Source of the DNA: Sambucus nigra
Taxonomy: Eukaryota; Streptophyta; Magnoliopsida; Dipsacales; Adoxaceae
Direction: 5' to 3'
DNA length: 64,000 nt
NCBI GenBank assembly: GCA_949130495.1
Contig: OX422223.1
Span: forward strand, 72,662,751 to 72,726,750
Part shown: positions 1 through 11,139 of the stretch, piece by piece
Layout: every line of letters begins with the position of its first letter
Numbering within the stretch: position 1 is the stretch's first letter
Program-made: the position numbers and the translations under genes
The notes under the pieces: model-generated
Seen by the model: only the letters and a program-made list of their open reading frames with translations
Databases searched by the model: none
Told to the model about the DNA's origin: nothing

Positions 1-694
1 AGACTCAACTAGTTTTTTCAGATCGGTACAATGCAGTTTGACGAAATGACGAAACTTCCAGGTATTGGAAATCCCCAGTTCTGAAACTACATGGGTATAA
101 TGAAAACAATTGTAGATCGTGAAAAAAACCAGTATTGAGGCACTAAGGCAAGTATGTACTAAAGACTCAGCTTGTTTCATGGCTTGATATTTATTTTTCC
201 TCTCATAATTACCTCAGTTTGTGACTTTTGGCTTCTCCGGTGCTTTTTATCTATCTTCGCTCCTTCATATTTGGTTCTCCTGTGTAAATCTTGGTCTAAG
301 ATGGTGGTCCTATCTATAGCTCAAGTGGTAGTAAGAGTGGAAGTGTTTGTAGTGAGAAGTGGGTGAGAGGAGAGATGAGGGAGGGTGTAATATTTGGGCG
401 TTGGTAGGGGTGACGACGAGGAGAGCATCGGGTCTATGTTTTAGAAATTAGAGGGTTTGAAGAGGGAAGGGAGCATTGGGTGTATGTGAGAGAAATAAAA
501 GAGGGTTTGAAAAGGTTTTGGTGTGTATTTACCAAAGTAGTCTTTCTATTTGAATTAAAGTGAAAGAGGAGGATTTAATTAGTGAAAAAAATAGAGGGAA
601 TTGAAAATTTTCAAGGGAAAAATAGGCATTGCATGATAAAATCATATTGATGACACCATCTTTTAATCTTATGACATACATAAGTTTTATGCTT

Positions 695-698
<4 letters not shown>
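1..698. other. No gene recognised; short imperfect direct duplication
   Basis: No conserved coding sequence is visible in either strand. A purine-rich stretch at about 355-600 holds an imperfect tandem duplication of roughly 45-50 bases (about 423-466 and 471-515), marked by GAGGGTTTGAA at 451 and 501. The short open frame at 172-366 is compositionally ordinary and matches no family I know. Confidence 0.6.

Positions 699-726
<28 letters not shown>
697..726. repeat. (AT)n microsatellite
   Basis: About 15 uninterrupted AT dinucleotides at the left edge of the foldback element that follows. The opposite end of that element is also bordered by an AT-rich run near 2225-2300. Confidence 0.9.
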
Positions 727-2262
727 TTACACACTATGTACTTGTAAAATGTATGCTAATACCATTTGTTAAAACACGACACGAAATAGTATTTTTTACC
801 TAACACTAACTAATTAATGTACGACAAGGAATCTTTTCTTTTTTAACTAACATGACCATGATCCAAATAAAATGCGACACGACATGAAATCGTATTTTTT
901 TAAGTAACACTAACACGACACAATATAAAATGTAATCTTGTTTTTTACCCACATGAAAGCAACCCAAATAAAATGCGAAAAATATTTTCTTTACCTAATA
1001 CTAAGACGATACACTAAAACTCGATATGAAATATTATTTTTCTACCTAACATGAACCATGTAAAACACGATATGACACATTTTTTTAGTTAATGCGAACT
1101 ATACATAATGAGAAATAAGATGAAATTGTATTATTTTACTTGACACGAATATAACCCAATTAAAGCACCACACAAAGTATTTATTTTTTTATCTAACACG
1201 ACCATGACCCAAATAAAACACGACAGGAGATTTTTGTTAACCTAACATAAATACAACCCAATTAAAATGCAAAACGAATGAACTGACATTTTTACTTAAA
1301 ATGAACACGTTCCAATTAAACAAGACACAATACGAAATCATTTTTTACTTAACCATACATGACCCAATTAAATTGAAAAACATGATATTGCTTCATTTTA
1401 CCTAACCCAAAGACGGTCCAATTAAAACACGGCACAACACATCTTTTTTTTAAACCTAAAACTATCACCATCCAATTAAAAAAGGACATGACACGAGATT
1501 ATTTTTGGTTCATATTCGTGCTAGGCAAAAAAATTATTTCATGGTGCATCATATTTTAATTCGGTCGTGTTCGTGTTAGGTATTAAAAAAAAGATTTATT
1601 GTCGTGTCATGTTCATGTGAGGTAAAAAAGGTAAGTCGTGTCCTGATTTATTTGGGTCAGTGTTCATGCCGTGTCGTGTTAGTGTTATTTTAAAAAATAC
1701 TTTGTGTCGTGTGTTTTATATGGATCATGTTCGTGTTTGGTAAAAAAACATTTCCTGTGGTAACCTATTTTTAATTGAGTCGTGTTTGTGTTAAGTAAAA
1801 AAAATATAATTTCATCTCATATCACATTTTATTTGGATCGCTTCTGTGTTGATAAAAAAAGAATTCGTTTCGTATCTTGTCGTATTTTACTTGATTTGTG
1901 TTAGGTAGAAAAATAAATTTTGTCTCGAGTTTTAGTTTGATCGTTTTAGTGGTAGGTTAAAAAAATATTTTATGTTGTATCGTGTGTTATTTGGGAAGTT
2001 TTCCAGCGCGGTAAAAAACAAGAGTTCGTTGCATATCATGTCGTGTGAGTGTAATGTAAAAAAAATATGATTGCATGTCCTATCGCATTTTATCTGTATC
2101 ATGTTCGTGTTAATAAAAATAAAGATTTCTACTCACATCGTGTCATCTTTTGACTGAGTAGGTAAAAAAATATGATCCTATCTCGTGTCGTGTTTTAACA
2201 CATAGTTTTAGCATATATTTTTACATATATATAATGTGTGTATATATAGCATATAAATATAT
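724..2262. mobile_element. Foldback element made of degenerate CACGACACGA-type repeats
   Basis: The left half (about 724-1500) repeats units of roughly 50-70 bases of the form CACGACACGAAAT, then TTTTTTACCTAACAC, then CCAATTAAAA. The right half (about 1505-2262) contains the same units reverse-complemented (GTCGTGTCGTG, GTGTTAGGTAAAAAA). The two outer ends match best: GTTAAAACACGACACG near 767 pairs with CGTGTCGTGTTTTAAC near 2185, and the AT-rich flanks beyond them also pair. The whole is therefore a roughly 1.5-kb inverted repeat with almost no spacer. No transposase is present. This is the layout of foldback-type, non-autonomous DNA elements with subterminal repeats. Family assignment is inference, and no target duplication could be fixed because the borders are AT-rich. 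Confidence 0.72.
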
Positions 2263-2298
2263 AATGTATAAATATATTAATGTAAAAATATATATGTA

Positions 2299-2396
2299 TT
2301 TTTGCCCCCTTGACCCCTAAACTATTTTTGTCGTTAACCTTAAAGGTTAGTTTAAAAGAAAAAACTTAAATAGTTTAGGGATCATAGGGGTCAAAA
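2299..2396. repeat. Short hairpin / MITE-like inverted repeat
   Basis: About 30 bases at 2299-2330 (GCCCCCTTGACCCCTAAACT) pair imperfectly with 2367-2396 (AGTTTAGGGATCATAGGGGT), leaving a loop of about 36 bases. A transcript would fold into one long hairpin. No target duplication was established. Confidence 0.6.
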
Positions 2397-2604
2397 ACCC
2401 AAAAAGTAAGGAATAAAGGGGAATTTTAAACAAACTATAATGGTGTATGTGCGTCACGTCACAAGTTTTTGATAGTTGTGGTACACATAAACCTTTATTA
2501 GCCTTTCTCACATCTTCCTTATGGGATTTTGGCACGTGTCATGTCATTTACGAATTTGAATATGGGTTTTCACAATTACAATATAAACTTTATAAATCTG
2601 TCAT

Positions 2605-3638
2605 GGGTTAATAACATATTTGTCCCACGAAAGTTTGGGACTGGTCTCAGTTGAGTCCCTGTTATTTCAATTTTCTCAATCAAGCACTCAAGTACAATAT
2701 ATTATTTGAAGTTTCCCTAAATTTTAACAGAATTTTAACTTCTTTAACAAAATTGACACGTGTCACTCGCGTGAGATATAATTGAAACTAAACCAAACTT
2801 TAGGAGACAGATGTACTAAATGCACTAAATCATATAATTCTTAATGTAATTTTCTTCCAATTTTTATAATTATTTACTAATAAATGTCCATTACTTATAT
2901 TTAGTAATAAATGTCCATTACCTAAATTGATTATTAAATTATTTACTAATATATCTCCATTGCCTAAATTATTTTCTAAATCATTTACTAATAAATTCCA
3001 TTATCAACCCTTAATAATTTTTAATGTCCTTAGTGAGAGTTTTAACTGTGCTTATTGCAAATTCTACCAAGGTGCTAGAGTTAAACAAATTTACAATAGA
3101 ATTATGGCAAATTACAACCTTTTATTAATTTAATAATAGCCTTTATAATTAAAAAATTAACATTTTGCCTATTTTTAAATTACAAAATGACTGAAATAGT
3201 ACCACATGCATGACATAGAGGTCTATAACAAGCATAAAAGTTAAAATTATAGATTTGACATCGTCGTAAGTGTTATTATTATTATTAGGGAGAAACTAAT
3301 TAAATAAAAATATCAGTTTAAACTAAAAAAATAACTCTATTCTTATTAATTGTAATTAAAATCAAAATACATTATTAGAGTTAAAACATGAAAAAATAGA
3401 AGAAAATAACATAAAATTTACATTACTTAGTGTTTTTGTACACATGTCCCTTGAAGTTTGGTTGAGTCTCAATTAAGTCTCTTATGTGCGTGGAAGATGC
3501 TAATTTTGTTGAAGGAGTTAACATCCCTTAAAATTTGGGCAAAATTATAAAAAAATATGGTACTTTGAGATCTTGCTTGAGCAAATTGAAACATCAATGA
3601 CTTAAGTGAGGCAACAAGGGCATATATGTTACTAACCC
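2605..3638. mobile_element. MITE-like element with ~200-bp inverted terminal repeats
   Basis: The left arm (2605-2818) begins GGGTTAATAACATAT. The right arm (about 3431-3638) read backwards begins GGGTTAGTAACATAT. Other matched blocks occur in the same order in both arms (AACAAAATT, TTCTCAATCAAGCA-like, AAACCAAACTT). The arms are clearly diverged and are separated by about 610 bases of AT-rich sequence without a coding region. Long inverted ends without a gene fit a non-autonomous Mutator-like or foldback element. No target duplication is visible, so the borders could be off by several bases. Confidence 0.6.
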
Positions 3639-4074
3639 TTCCATCAATAAACTCCCATTAAATATAACATGCGCCCTAGAATACCGTAAGGAAATAAAAA
3701 TCATAAAACTATTAAAATATCAACAAAAGTTAAGATATTATCTTTATTAGGCCCTAACTAGCTTTAGAGTTTATATATTACTTCATGGAGTTTCTAGAGA
3801 TTACATTGTAGTAACTCGTTTTTATGAGAATTGAATAAATAATTATTTAATTATTAATATGTATTTACGCGAATGAATTAAAAGGTATTTTATTTGGTTT
3901 AACTGGCCTGAATTATTAACCGAATGTAGCACCTCACGCATGCTGGCAAGTGAGGTGGTCATCCGCCACCACCAAACTACGTCGGACGTCATTAAATAAG
4001 TTATCATTCTCAGCATGTGACAGATATATGAGACATTTAAAAATTTTCCACAAGATATAATCAAATTGATCCAA
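3639..4074. other. Spacer without recognised features
   Basis: AT-rich sequence between two MITE-like elements. I see no conserved coding sequence, RNA gene or repeat. A frame open on the minus strand across 3843-4127 overlaps the next MITE and has no recognisable motif. Confidence 0.6.
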
Positions 4075-4083
4075 TAAATATAA

Positions 4084-4307
4084 GGATCAAATACCAAAAA
4101 GTCCCTCAAATATTTTTTAATACGCATTTAGTGCAAGCCTTTTATTTTGTACCAGAAAGTCCCTTATTATCTTATCTTTAAAAGTCCGCGCCAGTGGCAT
4201 GGTAAAGCCTTTTTGGCATGGTTAAGGACATTTTGGTGCAAAATAAAAAGGCTTGGACTAAACGTGTATTAAAAAAAAAGTTCGAGGGACTATTTGGTAT
4301 ATGCCCC
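4084..4307. mobile_element. MITE with 9-bp target site duplication (Mutator-like)
   Basis: A 224-bp element with inverted ends of about 65 bases: left GGATCAAATACCAAAAAGTC, right (reverse complement) GGGGCATATACCAAATAGTC, followed in both arms by matching blocks ending AAGCCTTTTATTTTG. It is flanked by a perfect 9-base direct duplication, TAAATATAA, at 4075-4083 and 4308-4316. A 9-bp duplication is typical of Mutator-like elements. It encodes nothing and would depend on a transposase supplied elsewhere. The perfect duplication implies a comparatively recent insertion. Confidence 0.9.
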
Positions 4308-4416
4308 TAAATATAACCATTCATGAAAATTAAAATCCATCACTATCCTATCTTGAAAATAAATACAATTCCAAATAAATATAAAGCCCAAATGAAATGA
4401 TCCAAGTGTAAATGTC

Positions 4417-6651
4417 TGACAGAAGACATAAACAACTGTTGAACCGATTGGACCACAAAATCCATAAATATAAGTCTCATAATAAATACGACGGAAAGGA
4501 AAGTAATTCTAAACTACTAAAACATATAAATATATCTCTAGCTGCACTCCTATCTCAAATCACTCATGTTCAGCTACTCCATCACTATACCTGAAATATT
4601 CGTCAACGTAATGGGTCAAAGCCCACCACATGAATACTAACTACTCCTCCCAATTAGGATTCGTAAACCCAGACAATAACATTATACATGATAAACATCA
4701 CAATAGAGTATTTTAATTTAAACGGGATATATCAACATGCGAGTAAAAATAAACTACAACTATCTTCTCAAATACTAAGCCACCTCAATATTCAAGTCCA
4801 AATTTTTTTTTCGATCAATTAATTTAAACCTTAGCTCTTATTCTTACTTAATTTAATTATACAATTATTTATATTCGTGCTTCACCACTATGACTAATCG
4901 ATCCCTTATCGGTCCTGCATGCACTTCTGGCGCGCTTAAGTTCCAACACATCACACCTATTCCCCTCACTATATCCAGTTAACCCGATATTTGTCAGCTC
5001 TGCACATGCTCGTGCGGTTCTATGCACGACTCGTCACTATAGCCAGTTGGCCTGTATTTTGTCAGCTCCGAATATAATCGTGACACCAATACACACCCAC
5101 ATCGCTATAGCCAGTCAGCCCGTATTCTATTAGCCTTCCACATACTCGCGATGCAAATTCATTTTAATACCCGTTCAAAGTCTTAGGCATTAATTATCAA
5201 TTATTTCAAGTTCTCATTATTTTCTATTAGCTCCACCCTTTTTCGAGCATAAATTCCTCAACTTGCCTCCAGTCACATACCTATAGGTTTCATAAACGTA
5301 AGCTATTTATCCAAATTAATCGCATATCCTGGACTATTTTTCGAGCATATCCTGGACTAATATTTTGGAGGAATAGCTACCAAAAATCATTACCTAGACT
5401 CGCACCGAGGGTAATGATCCAATGGAAACAACGTAAAATCAATCCCAACTCGAACTCATCCATTCGTAAAAAAAAAACTATCAAGTCCCACACCTAGAAA
5501 GCGTCATCAACAACTAAGGTCTACATATTAGTTCCATACCTAGCAATCAACCTAAAATGAGGTAAGAGCAATAACTACCCCAACATTCTCGTCGTCCCAG
5601 CGATGTAAATTATTAATACAATTAACATATCATATATGACATATTTTTAACGTATCACAACAATTCTTTAAATTAATCGCAAGACCACTATTTATCCAAA
5701 TTATGTCCATTTAATTATAACATTAATTAAAAAATTTATTTTCTCATCATTTTATAGAATATTTATTCACATGCATATTTTTGGGAGAAAACAATAATAA
5801 TTCTCTACTCTAAAAGATGCACATAATTAATGTAGTTATACATGTCGAAATCAATTTATAACATCCCTATAATTTATTCTACTTGTGAATATCATAAATT
5901 CTAACAGAATCTCAATATCTAATCTAAGGATGAAAGGGTTTTAAGATTTGAATAAAAACAGTCCCGAATTTAGTTTCGCCTTTTCTAATTAGTATCTCTA
6001 ATTTATTTTAAGGAAAATAATGATCATTAGTGTTTAGGCAACATTTAAAAGGCATAATACTAAAGGGGAACAATAGAAGTATTCATGCATATAAAAATCA
6101 TTTGAAGAGTCTGATTTGATGGTTGCATTCCTCTCGAGAAAAACAATGAAAACATGTTCTTGAACAATCTTGAGAAACTTGAATTTAGGTCTTGAAATCT
6201 TTGGTTGAAAATTGATTTTAATGGGGAGTAGATTTTGTAGAAGAGAGGGAATGAAATTATGGTAGGCTATTAATTTTTTAGAAAGCTAAAATGTATTTTA
6301 AAAGTCCTAAACCCGTCACTTTATGTTTATACACTAAAAAGAATTTGAGTCGTAAATAACTTCTAAGAGAAAGAGTTTTATTTTCTAAAAAGTGACAAAC
6401 CAAATTAGTTTTACTTAAAAACAAAATCGATTATGTTTTTCTGGCAAAAATCAAAAATATTTATTTTTAACTACAAAGCTAGAATTTTATGAATTAAAAC
6501 CTAATTTTAATTCCGATTAAAATTTCATTTTATATAAATCAAAACCAACATTTTAAATTCGAAAATAGTTAACTTTCAATAATTTATTCTTACCCAAAAT
6601 TTTAAATAGCCAAAACATTATATCTGTTTTAAAAACACGGGGCGTTATATA
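4417..6651 (-). mobile_element. Tekay-like gypsy LTR, copy 1 (3' LTR of a minus-strand element)
   Basis: This is about 2.23 kb that is repeated with moderate divergence at 7081-9417. Shared landmarks include GAACCGATTG near 4441 and 7090, GGGTCAAAGCCCACC near 4613 and 7269, and the end AAAAACAC near 6640 and 9408. Read on the minus strand it begins ACGCCCCGTGTTTTT, like other gypsy LTRs that start TGTAACACCCCG. It is followed on the plus strand by ACTTCCCCACTAGAA, matching the position and sequence of the polypurine tract next to the LTR at 42793. This marks it as the 3' LTR of a minus-strand gypsy element. The left border is approximate. Confidence 0.7.
4965..5160. repeat. 67-bp tandem repeats inside the LTR
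   Basis: Three units marked by CTATATCCAGTTAACCCG (about 4970), CTATAGCCAGTTGGCCTG (about 5037) and CTATAGCCAGTCAGCCCG (about 5105). The same three-unit block is present in the second LTR copy near 7635-7815, so it predates the divergence of the two copies. Confidence 0.75.
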
Positions 6652-7080
6652 CTTCCCCACTAGAACAGAAATTTCGTTCTCAAAATTCGACGAAGGTAAG
6701 TGCGCAAAATAAAATAAGGCTCACATGTGTCTACCCATAGAATGCCACAAGTGGGCGCCTATACACCCAATCTTGGAAGCCCCCCGTGGACAAATATACA
6801 AGATATATCAACTATATATATACACATAACTATTAAAATAACGGTGAACCACACTCTCTCACGAATTACCACTCGGTTTTATCTTCAAAAGACATTGCGC
6901 GCTTAAATCCTCAGATCAAATCACATCACTGCATTGATACTAGATATAGCCAAAATTTGTACGCACAGTCTTCCAAATAAATATTGTTTTTAAAATCAAC
7001 TTTAAGGATCCTCACATCAACATTAATATATATAACCTCAATGCCTACAATGTCCTTAACACAAAACTCTCTATCTCCAA
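6652..7080 (-). other. Remnant of gypsy internal region next to the LTR
   Basis: The first bases (ACTTCCCCACTAGAA at about 6652) are a reverse-complement polypurine tract, followed by TTTCGTTCTC, which resembles the sequence next to the polypurine tract of the complete element at 42793-42830. The rest of this 430-base stretch shows no pol or gag motif. Almost the entire internal region that should lie between two LTRs is missing. Confidence 0.45.
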
Positions 7081-9417
7081 GAAACCATAAACAACTGTAG
7101 AACCGATTGTCCCACCAAGTACATAAATAAAAGTCTCATAATAAATACGACGGAAAGGAAAGTAAATCTAAACTACTAAAATAGATAAATATATCTCCAG
7201 TTGCACTCCCAAAAATATCTTCAATCACTCCTGTGCAGCTACTCTAGCACTATACCTGAACTATTAGTCAACGCAATGGGTCAAAGCCCACCGAGTGAAT
7301 ATTAGTGACTCCTCTCAATTAGGGTCCATAAACCTAAATAATTGCATTATACATGATAAATGTCACAGTAGAGTATTTTAATTCAACCATGATATATTAG
7401 CATGCGAGTGAAAATAAACTACTAATATCTACCCAAATACTAAGCCACCTCAATGTTCAAGTCCAAATCATTTCATTTCGATCATTTAATTTTAACATGA
7501 GCTCTTATTCTTACTTAATTTAATTATCCAATTATTTATATTTTTGCAACACCATTATGTCTAGTCAATCCCTTATCAGTCTTACACACAATCTTGGTGC
7601 GCTTAAATTCCAACACATCACACCCATTCCCATCATTATATCCAGTTAACCCGATATCTGTCAGCTTTGCACATACTTGTGAGGTTCCATGCATGGCACG
7701 CCACTATATCTAGCCGGACCGTATTATATCAAGCCTGAACATACTTGTGATGCCAACACACACCCACACTGCTATATCCAGTTGGCCCGTATTCTGTCAG
7801 TCCTACACATACTCGGGATGAAAATTATTTTAATACCCGTTCTAAGTCTTAGGAATTAATTATCAATTATCTAACATGCACATTAGATTCTATTAATCCC
7901 ACACTTTTTCGAGCATAAATTCCTCAAGCTACTCTTGGTCTCATACCTAGAGGTTTCCAAAACTCAAGCGTATCATAGCCTAGCATTTAGGAAGAATACT
8001 TACTAAAAATTATGACCTAGCCTTGCACTTAGGATAACGATCTAATAAAAGCAATGTAAAATTAGTCCCACCCCGGACTCATCCATCCGTAAAAATAAAA
8101 CACCATGTAGTCCCATACCTAGACAGTGTCATTAACAACTAAGGCCTACCTACTAGTCTCATACCTAGTAAGAAACTAAAATAAAGTGAGAGCAATAGCT
8201 ATCCCAACAATATCATTGTCCCCGCGGTGTCAATTATTAATACAATTAACGTATCATATATGACATATTTTTAACTTATCACAACAATGCTTTAAATTAA
8301 TTGAAAGATCACTATTTATCCAAATTATGTCCATTTAATTATAACCTTAATTAACCAATTCATTTTCTCATCAATTTATAGAATATCTATTCACATGCAT
8401 ATTTTTGGGAGCCATACAACATTAAATATCTACTCTAAAATATGCACATGATTAACGTGGTTATACATGTCGAAATTAATTTATAACATCCCTACAATTT
8501 ATTCTACATGCAAACATCATAAATTCCAATGGAATCCCAGCCTCTAACCTAAGCATGTAAGGTTTTTGAATCTTAATTCTTATTAAAGGTTTGAATTAAA
8601 ATACTTTCACTTTCCCTATTTAGTCTCTCTAATTTATTTTAAGAAAAATAATGATCATTAGTGTTTAGGCAACATTTAAAATGCATAATACATTTTTTTA
8701 GAACCCTGAACCTCCACACGAACGAGCCCTTTGGACTCCCCCATGCAAGCTAAACAGGGGGGGTCTAGTTCTAGAGCCACCCTAACACACATCCCAATTA
8801 AAGTCTGGTATCCTTTGGGGGAATCGAACTCGAGACCGTGCGCCTAACCCACACAATCTGAACTCGTCCCTTACCGCTGAAGCAACCAGGGTGGATAGAC
8901 AAAAAAATGCATAGTACTAAAGGGTAACAATATACATTATTGAACAATTTTGAGAAATCTAGATTTAGTTCTTAAAATCTTGGGTTGAAAATTTATTTTA
9001 ATGGGGTTTAGGTTTTGTAGAAGAGAGATAATGAAATTATGGGAGGCTACTGATTTTTAAGAAGGCTGAAATGTGTTTTAAAAGTCCTAAACCCATCAAT
9101 TTATATTTATATACAAAAAGAATTTGAGTCCTACACAACTTCTAAGAGAAAGAGTTTTATTTTCACAAAACTTACAAACTAAACCGATTCTACTTAAAAA
9201 TCGAATCGATTATGTTTTCTGGAAAAAAATGAAAATCTGTATTCTTAACTACAAAGCTAGAATTTATCGAATTAAAACCTGATTTCAATTCCGATTAAAA
9301 TTTAATTTTATATAAATCAAAATCAACATTTTTAAATATGAAAATAGTTAAATTTTAAAAATTATTCTTACCCAAAAATTTAAATTACCAAAAGATTATA
9401 TCTATTTTAAAAACACC
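7081..9417 (-). mobile_element. Tekay-like gypsy LTR, copy 2, carrying a SINE
   Basis: Second copy of the 4417-6651 repeat, in the same orientation and about 2.66 kb downstream. Without the SINE at 8692-8904 its length is about 2.12 kb. It ends on the plus strand with AAAAACACCAGGTATTACC, the reverse complement of a gypsy LTR start. It is either the 5' LTR of the same element after a large internal deletion, or an independent solo LTR of the same family. I could not find a primer-binding site at its left edge, so the two readings are not separated. Confidence 0.65.
8692..8904 (-). mobile_element. tRNA-derived SINE with target site duplication
   Basis: Read on the minus strand it has an RNA polymerase III promoter of tRNA type: an A-box-like GCTTCAGCGGTAAGG (8869-8883) and a B box GAGTTCGATTC (8821-8831), about 45 bases apart, followed by a unique body and a short A-rich tail (the T run at 8693-8699). 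A 13-base duplication flanks it: AAATGCATAATAC at 8679-8691 and AAATGCATAGTAC at 8905-8917 (one mismatch). The homologous site in LTR copy 1 near 6050-6066 has one copy of this sequence and no insert, which is direct evidence of insertion. It would move using a LINE reverse transcriptase. Confidence 0.88.
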
Positions 9418-11139
9418 AGGTATTACCCCGATATTAAAAATGAGAATATTTAATAACATGTGAATGAATCATATTTTAAATTAACTTAGTTGTAATTAAT
9501 TTGAACTTTTGGGTTGGTTTTAGGGAGTATAAAGGCTCAGTATTATTTTTAAAGTGGAAAATTGGGGCCGGGGGGTAGGTACACCTTTGATGAAAGTATT
9601 AATAGTATTGAGTTAGTGTTTTAGGCTTATTTGGAAGTCCAAAAGTGAGCTCGCTCATAGTGGATCTATTGGATTAGGGTTATAAATAGGTTATTATCCC
9701 TCATTAAAATCTAAACACCAAATAAGATTAAAATCTAGCAACACAGTCTAACTTTGGAAGAAGAGAAAGATCACACAAAAGGGTTTAATAAAAGATCAAG
9801 CTTCATTTAAGGAAAGAAATACTATATTGCTTATCGTATTAATGTAACCTATTTATGATTTCAACGGTAAGTATGAATTAATTGGGTAAGAGCATACTTT
9901 AGGATTAAAATTTGATTTTTCACTATAAATATGATTGTTAACTATGATTTATATTGGGTTAAATGGATTAAAGACAGATTAAAACGTAAATTATAATACT
10001 TTGTGAAAAAATTAATTTTTATAAAGTTGAGGGAAAGTGTCTTTCCATTATCCCTCCATAATAACATAAGGAGAAAGTTCCTGAAAACCGCATCAGGGAG
10101 ACCGCGCGGTAGCCCAGTATGAGTGGGAGTTCAACTATCTTTCTATTTTTCCCCCAAAGAGATTAATACATAAGCGAAGAGGACATAATGCGTTAGAAAA
10201 AACCTTACATGAAGGATTCGACATGTGTTATTAGATAATCGTCGTTCACCAGTTGAGGTCGAGTGGTGGAAGTTTACCTTCTACATCGCTAGGATCATCA
10301 CAACTATCGAAAAGACAAAATAAGAAAGAAAAGAAAGGGTTTGGACTAGGCCCAAAAGATTACAAACGATGGGCTCATTATAAAAAATACCAATATATGG
10401 TGGGAATCCCCTAAGAGTTTCAAAAATTAGACAAATTGAGTTATCAAGGTCATTAAGGCTAAGGGAATTATGGCTAGTAGGACCACGACCACGAGGAGAG
10501 GGTCTACAAGGCTAGATTCAATAAGATCGGCCACAAAGATAGGGTCTATTGGTCATCCGTTTTGATGATTCCTTGAGAGGAAATCATTGGACTTGTGGTG
10601 AGTGGAACCACTTAGTCAAGAGATTACTTAGGGGAAAAAAATTCTTTTATAGAGAAAACATCATGAAATTGTTACGTTTATATTTTGGTTTTTGCGCACG
10701 AGTCTTATCTTAACACCAGGGGGTCTCATTCATTTGTGAGTAGTATTTTTTGTTATGATATTATGGCGTATAGATTTTTATCACTGAGTTTTCTTTACTT
10801 ATGGATACCTCAGTGGGTAAGGGTGTTACTTTACATCGTGTTTTTAAAGATGCAAGAATTGTGATTGACCGGTATGGTTTTCAGCCCCTTTATTGGTTTT
10901 AAACATGAGCCTAGTATTTTATTATTAGTCATAGATTAGTTAGCTATTTATTACAGTCATATAGACTATAGTGGGTAGGATTTTACATTTGTTATTCTTG
11001 GGTAGGGGACGTTTCTTATAGTCATCTAGGCTCGAGGGATGGTTTAGCATACGCTTGTATTATATAGACACGAGCACATTAGAGGAGGTTATAGTTTCTT
11101 AGATTTGTTACCGTCAGTCTAAATTTTTTTTAGTTGCAT
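9418..11139 (+). other. Leader/5' part of a decayed gypsy element
   Basis: Begins with ACCCCGATATTAAAAATG, similar to gypsy LTR starts, and has a TATA box (TATAAATAGG) at 9681-9690 in an LTR-like context. From about 10200 the sequence should hold gag and protease if the pol remnant downstream belongs to the same element. I could not recognise either, nor a primer-binding site. No host gene is visible. Confidence 0.35.

Noticed and set aside
172..366. Small protein gene (64 codons)
   Set aside because: No domain, no promoter context, and length expected by chance.
8821..8883. tRNA gene
   Set aside because: Only the A and B boxes are tRNA-like; no cloverleaf can be drawn, and target duplications show a SINE.
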